From assembly GCF_021568705.1 (NCBI RefSeq), contig NZ_JAKGTH010000007.1:496001-560000 (forward strand): DNA of 64,000 nt, given 5' to 3'. Below, piece by piece: positions 26,560-34,787 of this stretch (within the stretch, counting starts at the first letter, position 1; every line of letters begins with the position of its first letter). Origin of the DNA: Gillisia lutea (GTDB taxonomy: Bacteria; Bacteroidota; Bacteroidia; Flavobacteriales; Flavobacteriaceae). The notes below the pieces were generated by a model. The model was not told the DNA's origin. It did not search any database and worked only from the letters and a program-made list of their open reading frames with translations. Made by a program: the position numbers and the translations under genes.

Positions 26560-26599
26560 GTGCTGATATTAATTAATTTGAATCAAAGTTAAATAAATA

Positions 26600-27997
26600 T
26601 CAGGATGCTTTAATGTAAGAGTTGATTATTTCTTTAACACTCTTTCTGCTGAAGATCTTTGGGAAAAGCTCTTCTATTATTATATAGTACTCAGAGTCAA
26701 TCTTTAAGGCGTTATTCAAGTGGGAATAACCTTTATCACCTTCATTCAAACTAAAAAATAATCCTGCTAAACGATATTCGATCTCTGCAGAGTCTGGATA
26801 AAATTCAACAGCTTGCATCAAATTTTGAATGGCAGTTTCAAATTCGCCTAAATTTATAAGGATATCACAACGTCTAATCCACGTTTCCAGTTCGTAATTT
26901 CCCAGTTCTATAGTTTTCAAATAACCACGATCTGCTTCTTCATAGAAACTAAGCCGGCTGTTTATCTTGGCATATCGTTTCCAGTAAAGTACATTTTCTT
27001 CATCAATACTAATCGCTTTATTGATATAATAAAGGGCTTTTTGAAAATTCCCTTTTTTGAAATAAAAATCGGTAATGGCTATCCAGCCTTTATCTAATAA
27101 AGGATCTTCATGCACGGTTTTGGAATAATGCTCTAAAGCCAGTTCGTCTGAACCTAATTTTTCAAAACATTTCCCAATTCTTAAATATGCAAAAGAAGTA
27201 GGATCGTCAAGATCGAGAGTGATTCTGTAATTTTCTATAGCTTCATTATAGCGGCCTAATTTCTCAAGCACTTTCCCTTTTTCAAGGTAAGCCCCTATAA
27301 AATATTCATCGCTGATAATTGCAAAATCGAAGGCCGTAAGTGCCTTTTCGAATTGTTTAAGATCAAAATATTGTTTTCCAATCTGATGCCATGCAACTTC
27401 AGAATATGGGTTTTTATTAAGGAAAAGATTAAGATAATCTATCGCTTCTGTTTTTTGTTCTAAGAAATCAAAACAATACATGATGTTGTAGAGTGCAGAA
27501 TAATCTTCTTCATCTGCTTCTAAACATTTCATGAAACTGTACTTAGCATTTTCGAAATCTTCCAGAAACAGATATTCCATTCCTAATAAAGAATAGACAT
27601 CAGCTTCATCTAAGGTTATTTCCAAAGCAAGTTCCAGCATTTTAATAGCTTTCCTGTGCTCATCTCTTTTAGAAAATATATTTGCTTTTTGAATATAGAT
27701 CTCTTCATTTGAAGCTTCAAGATCATGAAGTTCATTTAAAAGGCCATCGGCCAGATCCAGCTTATCTTCAAACACCAGTATTTCTACTTTAAACAATTTT
27801 AAGTTGGTAGAGGTGGGGTGCTGGGCTAATCCTAATTTAACGGCCTTTTTAGCCAATGCAATCTTTCCATTCTCTAAATAATGGTGAATAATATCCTCAA
27901 ATTCTTCTGAATCGAAAAACAATACATCGTTTGTTTTTAGCATGGATTCAAAACGGGTAAGTGAGAAATTGTTTTCTTCGTTATGACTTAATTGCAT
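26600..27997 (-). CDS. Tetratricopeptide repeat protein
   Basis: A 465-residue protein without a signal peptide or membrane segment, made almost wholly of tandem helical TPR units (about ten). Repeats with the classic A/G-Y-F/L pattern include EDFENAKYSFMKCLEADEED, KQFEKALTAFDFAIISDEY, GRYNEAIENYRITLDLDD and GNFQKALYYINKAISIDEE. It is probably a cytoplasmic scaffold. It leads the minus-strand operon TPR, DUF368, DUF368, aroE, which suggests but does not prove a link to envelope lipid carrier recycling. Start at ATG 27997. No enzymatic domain is seen. Confidence 0.88.
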   Translation of the reverse strand: MQLSHNEENNFSLTRFESMLKTNDVLFFDSEEFEDIIHHYLENGKIALAKKAVKLGLAQHPTSTNLKLFKVEILVFEDKLDLADGLLNELHDLEASNEEIYIQKANIFSKRDEHRKAIKMLELALEITLDEADVYSLLGMEYLFLEDFENAKYSFMKCLEADEEDYSALYNIMYCFDFLEQKTEAIDYLNLFLNKNPYSEVAWHQIGKQYFDLKQFEKALTAFDFAIISDEYFIGAYLEKGKVLEKLGRYNEAIENYRITLDLDDPTSFAYLRIGKCFEKLGSDELALEHYSKTVHEDPLLDKGWIAITDFYFKKGNFQKALYYINKAISIDEENVLYWKRYAKINSRLSFYEEADRGYLKTIELGNYELETWIRRCDILINLGEFETAIQNLMQAVEFYPDSAEIEYRLAGLFFSLNEGDKGYSHLNNALKIDSEYYIIIEELFPKIFSRKSVKEIINSYIKAS

Positions 27998-28096
27998 ACA
28001 CTGGGGATTACGAGATTTCTACAGTATTAAAGGTAAAAATGAAAAGCTTTAATCTTTGTAGGTCTTTATATTGTTTTTAACAAAGTAATGAACAGT

Positions 28097-29284
28097 TTAA
28101 GACTTTGTTGTGATACTATTTAGAATGTCAATAATAATGCCACATCCTTCCCGTATTTCTTCCTGCGAAATTGTTAGGGGAGGGGTAATACGAACCGCTT
28201 TTTTCTCGAATAACAGCCAAAATAAAATAAGGCCTTTGTCTTGTGCTGCTAAAATTAATTGGGTGGCAATATCTTCGGAAGGAGTAATTAAAGCAAGCAT
28301 TAACCCTATACCTCGTATTTCGTTTATTAGGGGATGAACCAATAATTCTCGTAACAGTTTCTCTTTCTTCAGGGTCTCTGCCATAAGGTCAGATTCCGTA
28401 ATTTCTTGAAGCGTTGCTAAAGCAGCCGAGGCGATTACGGGGTTTCCTCCAAAGGTGGTAATATGCCCTAGTTTAGGATTCTCCATCAAATTATCCATTA
28501 CAGTTTCAGAGGCGGTAAAGGCACCAATAGGCAAACCTCCACCCATTCCTTTACCCATAACAAGAATATCGGGCACAATATTAAAATGCTCAAACCCGAA
28601 AAGTTTTCCTGTTCTTCCAAAACCCGGCTGAATTTCATCAAGAATAAGTAAGGCTCCTACCGCCTCACAACGCTGTTTTACTTTTTCCAGATACTGTTCT
28701 TTAGGAATTATAAAACCCGCTCCGCCTTGAATGGTTTCGAGTATTACAGCAGCGGTTTTAGTAGTAATTTCGGAAAGATCTTCAGTATTATTGAATTCGA
28801 TAAAATTTATTCCTCCTACTAAAGGACGGAAGGGTGTTAGTCTTTCTTCATAGCTCATTAAACTTAGTGAACCCATAGTATTCCCGTGATATGCCATTCT
28901 TGCGGCAATTATCTCGCTTCGTCCTGTTGTTCTTCTAGCCAGCTTTATAGCACCTTCAATAGCCTCTGTTCCAGAATTCGTTAAATAGGTCTTATTTAGT
29001 GAATCAGGGAGTTTAGAAGCTAAAAGCTTTGTTAGTGCTACCGCCGGCTCCTGAGCATATTCTCCATAGACCATTACGTGTAAATATTTATCTACTTGCT
29101 CTTTAACAGCATTTACCACGCGAGGGTGGCAATGTCCTAAGCTACATGCCGAAACACCAGCTACAAAATCGAGATATTTATTACCTTGTTTTGAATAGAT
29201 ATAAGAACCCTTGGCATGAGATATTTCCATGGCTAAAGGGTGAGGCGTTGTTTGTGCCTGATATTTTAAAAAATCCTGTTTCAA
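28097..29284 (-). CDS. Class III PLP-dependent aminotransferase (ArgD/ornithine aminotransferase-like)
   Basis: A fold-type I class III aminotransferase of 395 residues. Visible residues are TNSGTEAIEGAIKLAR (phosphate-binding), AYHGNTMGS, the PLP-ring Asp in LILDEIQPGFGRTG (Asp216), and the Schiff-base lysine in MGKGMGGGLPIGA (Lys245). Relatives act on acetylornithine, succinyldiaminopimelate, ornithine or 4-aminobutyrate. With dapD in the same window, a succinyldiaminopimelate role is possible, but specificity cannot be read by eye. The start is TTG at 29284; no ATG fits upstream. It follows the OstA-like gene after four bases, so both are one operon, an unusual pairing. Confidence 0.88.
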   Translation of the reverse strand: MKQDFLKYQAQTTPHPLAMEISHAKGSYIYSKQGNKYLDFVAGVSACSLGHCHPRVVNAVKEQVDKYLHVMVYGEYAQEPAVALTKLLASKLPDSLNKTYLTNSGTEAIEGAIKLARRTTGRSEIIAARMAYHGNTMGSLSLMSYEERLTPFRPLVGGINFIEFNNTEDLSEITTKTAAVILETIQGGAGFIIPKEQYLEKVKQRCEAVGALLILDEIQPGFGRTGKLFGFEHFNIVPDILVMGKGMGGGLPIGAFTASETVMDNLMENPKLGHITTFGGNPVIASAALATLQEITESDLMAETLKKEKLLRELLVHPLINEIRGIGLMLALITPSEDIATQLILAAQDKGLILFWLLFEKKAVRITPPLTISQEEIREGCGIIIDILNSITTKS

Positions 29285-29288
29285 TATA

Positions 29289-31055
29289 TTATTCCTTTGT
29301 TTTTTCTTCTTTAAGAACAGGAACTACGGTAGTCGAATCTGTTCTAGTTTTTAAGGAGTTGATTTCCTTATCTTTAAGATCTTTTGGCTTTAATCTGGAA
29401 TTTTCATTTAATAAAGGTTCTTCCGAATTTTCCTGGTCAAAGAAATTTTCCTGAGCCTCAGGAAGTGGTATTCCTTTTATTTTTACAAGTTCCGGAGGTT
29501 CCTGTCCTGCAAAAAGATCTTCTTTTCTGGTAAGTTGTTCTTCCCCGCGCCAGCTAAAACCGGCTAGTTTTCTTGCATTTGGAGGAAAATCCTCCGGAGG
29601 AGTCAAAGTCCCATCTACTTGTTTGTAATAATACACATCGGTCATTTGTCGATCTTCAAATAAGATACTAATTGAACTGGATAGCGTTTTATTGATTCCT
29701 GTGAGCTCTTGATTTTCATCTCTCATAAAATAAATAGTCTCCGTGTTCTTTAGGATATCTACTTTATACAATTCATTATTAACAAATAATCCCGTGAGTT
29801 CTTTTCCTTTTACTTGATTATATCCATCAATACTATCTTTTTGTACCAGAAATGCATTATCAAAGACCTTAAGTGAATCTAATTGTTCGGTTACCGGATT
29901 ACTTAGAATATGAATGGTATCACCCGTCATTTGATTATTGCCCGACCAAATAATGGGGCTTCTCCTGGTGTCAATAGAGGTTAATGCAGATCTATTAATA
30001 TTTATAAGTTTCGTTAAACCGGATTTCTGGTCGATGTAAACTGAATCGCTCTTTCCGCTCATATCACTCTTATACATGCGTACATCGTAATAACCTCTAA
30101 TAATTCTATTTTCCGGCTTACCAGTGATCATCAGAGTATCGCTATGTATAAAAATAGAATCCTTTTCCTGTAAAGTTGCAGCCACTGCTCTTTTTGTTAT
30201 AAATACGGAATCTTTTGCACGAAATACTTCGGCATAGTGCCCGGTTATTACACTTTTGTTCAGGGTATCAGTTACCTTGATATTATTAGTTGCCGAAGCG
30301 AAACTTTTATTTCTATCAAAATATAGGCTATCACCTTGCAATACTCGGTTTTCATAATCTATTCGCGAATTCTTTACGAAATATCCGTTATCTCCGCGAG
30401 TATCATAGAATCCTCGTTCGCAGTAAACCTTACTGGTTTTACTATCTATAGTCGTAGGGCCATATAGATACGCATATCCACTTTCTGAATAAAAATCTAA
30501 CTGCTGCGAGTTAATAACATATTCAGGATTGGTTACCACTACATTAGAAACGAACGAATATTTATCATCTTCCATGTAATATCTTCCAATATTGCTTTTT
30601 AAAACACTTGCGGTATCTCTTACAGTTCCCCCGCTTCTATAATACGCCTGTTGTTTTATTCTGTCAAAAAATAATGTGTCTGTTTCCAGAGAAGTTTGTG
30701 GTCGGGTCATCTTTACATTTCCACTGGCAAATGCAAATTGTGTCGTACCGTTATATTCAGCATAATTGCTCCGCATTTTTACCGTGTCACCCTGCTGCAT
30801 CCTCACATTTCCATAGGCTTTAAAGAAGTTAGCTTTGTCATAATGTATAGCTTGGTCGCACCAGATATCTATTCCTTCATGTATAAAATGCACCTGATTT
30901 TCCACTTTGCTTAAAATAATCGCCCCGGGATATTTAGGGTCTCGTAATGTTCTATCGCTTGTATAGTCAATTTGCTTTACCTCTTGGCTGTAAAGTTCAA
31001 GGGGAATCAAAGAAACGAGACCAATTATGAATATATAAAAAAGTATTTTTTTCAA
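29289..31055 (-). CDS. OstA-like protein (LptA/LptD N-terminal family), LPS transport
   Basis: A 588-residue exported protein. It has an N-terminal signal peptide (residues 1-23, ending LYSQ) and a long array of short beta strands typical of the OstA (LptA/LptD-N) jelly-roll. Examples are AYGNVRMQQGDTVKMRSNYAEY, ASGNVKMTRPQTSLETDTL and repeats with the pattern x-GNVx-x-DT. Relatives bind lipid A and bridge LPS from the inner to the outer membrane. The Bacteroidetes form is longer than E. coli LptA and lacks a barrel, so this is the periplasmic part. The start is TTG at 31055, with a perfect -7 element upstream. The C-terminal 120 residues are low-complexity and charged. Confidence 0.85.
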   Translation of the reverse strand: MKKILFYIFIIGLVSLIPLELYSQEVKQIDYTSDRTLRDPKYPGAIILSKVENQVHFIHEGIDIWCDQAIHYDKANFFKAYGNVRMQQGDTVKMRSNYAEYNGTTQFAFASGNVKMTRPQTSLETDTLFFDRIKQQAYYRSGGTVRDTASVLKSNIGRYYMEDDKYSFVSNVVVTNPEYVINSQQLDFYSESGYAYLYGPTTIDSKTSKVYCERGFYDTRGDNGYFVKNSRIDYENRVLQGDSLYFDRNKSFASATNNIKVTDTLNKSVITGHYAEVFRAKDSVFITKRAVAATLQEKDSIFIHSDTLMITGKPENRIIRGYYDVRMYKSDMSGKSDSVYIDQKSGLTKLININRSALTSIDTRRSPIIWSGNNQMTGDTIHILSNPVTEQLDSLKVFDNAFLVQKDSIDGYNQVKGKELTGLFVNNELYKVDILKNTETIYFMRDENQELTGINKTLSSSISILFEDRQMTDVYYYKQVDGTLTPPEDFPPNARKLAGFSWRGEEQLTRKEDLFAGQEPPELVKIKGIPLPEAQENFFDQENSEEPLLNENSRLKPKDLKDKEINSLKTRTDSTTVVPVLKEEKTKE

Positions 31056-31072
31056 GACAACTTATTTAGCAG

Positions 31073-31080
31073 CAAAAGTA
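31073..31080 (-). promoter_or_regulatory. Candidate -7 element for the OstA-aminotransferase operon
   Basis: On the minus strand TACTTTTG matches TAnnTTTG exactly and ends 17 bases before the TTG start at 31055. There is no TTG at the standard upstream spacing. Confidence 0.5.
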
Positions 31081-31204
31081 AGTAAAAGGCATTATACTAA
31101 CTTATTTAAATGAAAATATTGCCTAAGGAGTATAGATATATCCTATAAAAACGCCTTGAACAATACACAATTAAATGTTATAGAAATTAAGAGAATGCTA
31201 AATC

Positions 31205-31252
31205 TTTCCAAAATTTGGGAAATTTTAATAATCTCAAAATTCCTTTAAGGAA
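31205..31252. other. Inverted repeats upstream of the ferritin-like pair
   Basis: Two short symmetric sequences lie in the 270-base gap between the OstA-like gene and the ferritin-like genes. At 31205-31222 arms TTTCC/GGGAAA flank AAAATTT. At 31240-31252 TTCCTT-T-AAGGAA is a perfect six-base inverted repeat. They may be operators; the rest of the gap shows no gene. Confidence 0.3.
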
Positions 31253-31271
31253 ACATTAACGATATAACGAA

Positions 31272-31295
31272 AACCATATAGCTTCTTCCTGCGTA
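31272..31295 (+). promoter_or_regulatory. Possible ECF-sigma-type promoter for the ferritin-like pair
   Basis: AACC (31272-31275), 16 bases, then CGTA (31292-31295) resembles the -35 AAC and -10 CGT pattern used by extracytoplasmic function sigma factors. No exact TAnnTTTG is present in this gap on the plus strand, and the nearest has a mismatch (TAAGTTTA). Confidence 0.3.
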
Positions 31296-31325
31296 AGTTT
31301 AGTTGTAATCTAGAAAAACACAATT

Positions 31326-32069
31326 ATGAAAAAACCACTGATTAAGGTGCAAAAAACCAACTTATCGCACCCAAAAACGAACAATTCCCGAAGACAATTC
31401 TTAAAAATGGGAGGATTAGCAGTAGCTGGTTCAAGTTTGCTACTGTATGGTTGTAGCGACGATGATGATGACATGGAACCAATGCCGGGAGAAGTTTTCG
31501 ATCTTGGATCTGGAGATGTTGGAATACTGAATTATGCATATGCCCTAGAACAATTAGAAGCTGCTTTCTATACCAATGTATTAGATGGATCTTATTGGAT
31601 GAATGCAAATGCAGAGGAAAAAAAGATCTTAGAAGATTTATATAAGCACGAAGTGATCCACCGAGAATTCTTTAAAGCAGCAATTACCGGTGCAGCTGGT
31701 GCAGCTAAAACTTTACCTGAATTGGAATTTGATTTTTCTTCCGTAAACTTTGGAGATAGAGATTCAGTTTTACAAACTGCACAAATATTAGAAGATACTG
31801 GAGTATCTGCTTATAATGGTGCCGGTTCGTTATTAGTGACCCCAGATTATTTAACTCTGGCAGGTAAAATAGTTTCAGTAGAAGCAAGACATGCTTCAGC
31901 TATTAGGTCTATATATCTATCAGATGATACAGCTTTCGCTGGAGATGATGTAATAGATGCAAACGGTTTAGATCCGGCTGTAGACCCTGCAACTATCTTA
32001 GCTGCAGTGGGTAGCACCGGTTTTGTGAAAACAGCTTTTACAGCTAATAATCTACCAACCGGAGCATAA
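31326..32069 (+). CDS. Tat-exported ferritin-like domain lipoprotein (ferritin_2 type)
   Basis: A 247-residue protein with a twin-arginine signal (SRRQFLK at 22-28). A hydrophobic stretch ends in a lipobox-like LLLYGC and is followed by a run of Asp, so it is probably a lipoprotein exported folded. The mature part is a four-helix ferritin-like bundle. Diiron-type ligands appear in EQLEAAFY, HEVIHREFF (with ExxH), EDTGVSAY and VEARHASAI (second ExxH). The family includes desiccation-related proteins and is often called ferritin_2; iron storage, oxidant detoxification or another redox task is unproven. The gene is followed after 41 bases by a paralogue. Confidence 0.88.
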   Translation: MKKPLIKVQKTNLSHPKTNNSRRQFLKMGGLAVAGSSLLLYGCSDDDDDMEPMPGEVFDLGSGDVGILNYAYALEQLEAAFYTNVLDGSYWMNANAEEKKILEDLYKHEVIHREFFKAAITGAAGAAKTLPELEFDFSSVNFGDRDSVLQTAQILEDTGVSAYNGAGSLLVTPDYLTLAGKIVSVEARHASAIRSIYLSDDTAFAGDDVIDANGLDPAVDPATILAAVGSTGFVKTAFTANNLPTGA

Positions 32070-32110
32070 TAATAGCTAAAAAATTATTTTAAACACTAAA
32101 ACGAAACATT

Positions 32111-32953
32111 ATGAATATTATAAAATTTTTAGATGAATTTACGTCGGAGAGCTTAACCGGAAAGGTATCCTCAAGAAGAGACGTATTTGGAACTTTCGGT
32201 TCTTTAGGAAAAAAGGCCGCTTTAGCCGCAGTTCCTTTTGGGTTAGCAACTTCTTCAGGCAAAGCTTTTGCCCAAGCAGGGTTAAAACAACATGAAGAAC
32301 CATTACAATTGGCTTTAACTCTTGAATATTTGGAAGCTGAATTCTACATTAAAGCCTTAGATTCGGGAGTACTTCCAAGTGGTGGTAGAGCAGAAGCTGT
32401 TTACAACCAAATATCTAAACATGAATCTGCTCACGTAGAATTCCTTAAAACTGCGTTAGGTGATGCTTCAATAGATTCCCCAACTTTCGACTTTACTGTT
32501 GGTGGTATGTTCGACCCATTTAATGAAAATGGTACAGGGCAGGAAGTAGCATACGCACAGCTATTAGCTTTAGCGCAAGCTTTTGAGGATACAGGTGTAA
32601 GAGCTTATAAAGGGCAGGCCGGAAATTTAATGGGTACTCCTTATTTAACACCGGCGCTTCAAATACATTCTGTTGAGGCAAAACATGCTTCCGAAATTAG
32701 AAGACTTAGAGCTTCGGTAATGGGAGAAGTGGGAAATGAAAATGCATTAGGATGGATTACATTAGATAATAGAGGTCCAGGAATGCCAGAAGCTACGCAA
32801 GCAGTTTATGATGGTGAGCAAAATGTAACCCAAGGTGGAGTAGATCTTACTATGGCAACTTCGTTTGATGCAAAAGCTGTTTCTCAGTCGTTTGACGAAC
32901 CCATTAGCGGTGAAACCGCAAAAGCAATTGCAGGACTTTTTATTGTTTCTTAA
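32111..32953 (+). CDS. Tat-exported ferritin-like domain protein (ferritin_2 type)
   Basis: A 280-residue paralogue of the previous gene. It has a Tat-like signal (SSRRDVFGTFGSL near 21-33) and then a hydrophobic Ala-rich region ending AFAQ, so it is soluble in the periplasm rather than a lipoprotein. The four-helix bundle shows LEYLEAEFY, HESAHVEFL with ExxH, EDTGVRAY and VEAKHASEI with a second ExxH. It ends with a 60-residue tail absent from the partner. The two probably form a mixed assembly, with the lipoprotein anchoring the soluble one; this is inference. A strong bidirectional terminator follows at 32972. Confidence 0.88.
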   Translation: MNIIKFLDEFTSESLTGKVSSRRDVFGTFGSLGKKAALAAVPFGLATSSGKAFAQAGLKQHEEPLQLALTLEYLEAEFYIKALDSGVLPSGGRAEAVYNQISKHESAHVEFLKTALGDASIDSPTFDFTVGGMFDPFNENGTGQEVAYAQLLALAQAFEDTGVRAYKGQAGNLMGTPYLTPALQIHSVEAKHASEIRRLRASVMGEVGNENALGWITLDNRGPGMPEATQAVYDGEQNVTQGGVDLTMATSFDAKAVSQSFDEPISGETAKAIAGLFIVS

Positions 32954-32971
32954 ATATTGACTAGCTCCAAT

Positions 32972-33005
32972 AAAAAAGCCTTTCAGAAATGAAAGGCTTT
33001 TTTTT
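32972..33005. terminator. Bidirectional terminator between the ferritin-like pair and purA
   Basis: Thirteen-base perfect arms (32972-32984 and 32991-33003) with a six-base loop. The left arm begins in an A-run and the right ends in a T-run, so it serves both convergent units. Confidence 0.87.
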
Positions 33006-33021
33006 ATATATTTAAATCACT

Positions 33022-34293
33022 TTATCTCGTGATGGTCTGTTTTCTGTCAGGACCTACAGAAATTACTGAAATTGGTACTTCTAACTGAGTTTCTAAGAAT
33101 TCAACATATTCCATAAATTCTTTAGGAAGTTGAGAAGTCTCAGTCATTTTAGTAAGATCTTCTTTCCAACCTTTAAATTCTGTATAAACCGGAGTTACAT
33201 TTTCAGCTTCAATATTAAAAGGTAAATGAGTGATCTCTTCACCTTTATATTTATAAGCGGTACAAACTTTTAATGTTTCAAAACCACTAAGTACATCACC
33301 TTTCATCATAATAAGCTGAGTGATTCCATTTATCTCTACCGCATATCTCAAGGCTACTAGATCTAACCATCCACATCTTCTAGGTCTTCCTGTTGTTGCA
33401 CCCACTTCGTTACCTACACGACTCATGGTTTCTCCATTATCGTCAAAAAGCTCGGTAGGGAAAGGTCCGCTACCAACACGTGTGGTATAAGCCTTAAAGA
33501 TCCCGAAGGCATCTCCAATTTTATTTGGGGCAACTCCTAAACCAGTACAAGCTCCCGCTGCGGTAGTGTTAGAGGAAGTTACAAAAGGATAGGTTCCAAA
33601 ATCGATATCTAGTAAAGATCCTTGTGCGCCTTCCGCTAAAATGGTCTTACCTTCTTTTTGAGCCATTTGTAAATAATGTTCGCTATCTATGAATTTCAAG
33701 GTCTTTAAAACTTCTACAGCTTCAAAGAATTCCTGTTCCAATTCAGCAAGATTATATTGAATATCTACATTGTAATAATCAATCATCGTTTCATGCTTAT
33801 CGGCAAGGGCTCGGTATTTATCTTTCCAACCTTCCAGCTCAAGATCACCAACACGCATTCCATTTCTTCCGGTTTTGTCCATATAAGTTGGACCAATCCC
33901 TTTTAAAGTTGAGCCAATTTTCGCCTTTCCTTTAGAAGCCTCGGAAGCTGCATCCAGTAACCTGTGAGTTGGTAATATTAAATGTGCTTTACGGGAGATG
34001 TATAAATTAGATTTATAATCTGTATTGAAAGCTGCAAGATTTTCTAATTCTCTCTTAAAGATAACAGGGTCTATTACCACTCCGTTCCCAACAAGATTTA
34101 TGGTGTTTTTGTGAAATATTCCTGAAGGAATTGTATGAAGAACGTGTTTATGACCATCAAATTCTAAAGTGTGTCCTGCATTTGGTCCACCTTGAAAACG
34201 TGCGATAATGTCGTATTTTTCGGTAAAAACATCTACTATTTTACCTTTTCCTTCGTCTCCCCACTGTAATCCGAGTAGTAAGTCTACTGCCAT
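33022..34293 (-). CDS. purA: Adenylosuccinate synthetase
   Basis: Catalyses the GTP-dependent joining of IMP and aspartate, the first committed step to AMP. The 423 residues start MAVDLLLGLQWGDEGKGK, with the GDEGKGK phosphate loop at 12-18 and the catalytic Asp13. GGPNAGHT, then ILAEGAQG and GRPRRCGWLD follow as in all family members. The ATG at 34293 is chosen over a longer frame reaching 34365, because the first conserved strand begins at that Met and the extra residues are the untranslated junction with the upstream gene. It follows the Fur-family gene by seven bases, so transcription is from the rel/fur operon. Confidence 0.97.
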   Translation of the reverse strand: MAVDLLLGLQWGDEGKGKIVDVFTEKYDIIARFQGGPNAGHTLEFDGHKHVLHTIPSGIFHKNTINLVGNGVVIDPVIFKRELENLAAFNTDYKSNLYISRKAHLILPTHRLLDAASEASKGKAKIGSTLKGIGPTYMDKTGRNGMRVGDLELEGWKDKYRALADKHETMIDYYNVDIQYNLAELEQEFFEAVEVLKTLKFIDSEHYLQMAQKEGKTILAEGAQGSLLDIDFGTYPFVTSSNTTAAGACTGLGVAPNKIGDAFGIFKAYTTRVGSGPFPTELFDDNGETMSRVGNEVGATTGRPRRCGWLDLVALRYAVEINGITQLIMMKGDVLSGFETLKVCTAYKYKGEEITHLPFNIEAENVTPVYTEFKGWKEDLTKMTETSQLPKEFMEYVEFLETQLEVPISVISVGPDRKQTITR

Positions 34294-34300
34294 AAATATT

Positions 34301-34759
34301 TTAATTTGTTGGTTGTTTTTTTGTGCCGTAAAAGTATAAAGAATGTTTTGAAATTTCGATATCAAAAACCTCTTCTATGGTTTGCTTTATACTTTGAATT
34401 CTTGGGTCGCAAAATTCTATTACTTCCCCGGTATCGGTAAGAATTATATGATCGTGTTGCCTGTCGAAATATGATTTCTCATACTGGGATTGATTTTGCC
34501 CAAATTGATGCTTTCTAACAAGTCCGCAATCCAATAATAGTTCTATCGTATTGTAAAGAGTTGCGCGACTAACACGATACTTTTTGTTTTTCATTTTGAT
34601 ATAAAGAGATTCTATATCAAAATGTTCTTCATTATTATATATCTCCTGAAGTATGGCAAAACGTTCCGGCGTTTTACGGTGCCCCTTTTCCTCTAAGAAT
34701 TTAGTGAACACATTTTTAACTACTGCCTGGTCGTTTTTATTTACTACTTTTTTACTCAT
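34301..34759 (-). CDS. Fur-family metalloregulator
   Basis: A 152-residue winged-helix regulator. The N-terminal DNA-binding part has [16 protein letters not shown] and [21 protein letters not shown] (recognition helix). The C-terminal dimer part has the [10 protein letters not shown] segment with a metal-binding His pair and GEVIEFCDP. No CxxC motifs for structural zinc are present. The ligand set could suit iron, manganese or peroxide sensing (Fur, Mur, PerR), and eye inspection cannot choose. The ATG at 34759 (MSKKVV) is preferred over the upstream GTG/ATG frame that starts in the rel gene. It lies between rel and purA in one minus-strand operon. Confidence 0.87.
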   Translation of the reverse strand: MSKKVVNKNDQAVVKNVFTKFLEEKGHRKTPERFAILQEIYNNEEHFDIESLYIKMKNKKYRVSRATLYNTIELLLDCGLVRKHQFGQNQSQYEKSYFDRQHDHIILTDTGEVIEFCDPRIQSIKQTIEEVFDIEISKHSLYFYGTKKQPTN

Positions 34760-34787
34760 AATTTTGCTTCGTTGCAAAGATATTGGT

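Noticed and set aside
34294-34365. Longer purA N-terminus
   Set aside because: It reaches into the Fur gene. The conserved first strand begins at MAVDLLLG (34293), so the extension is not real.
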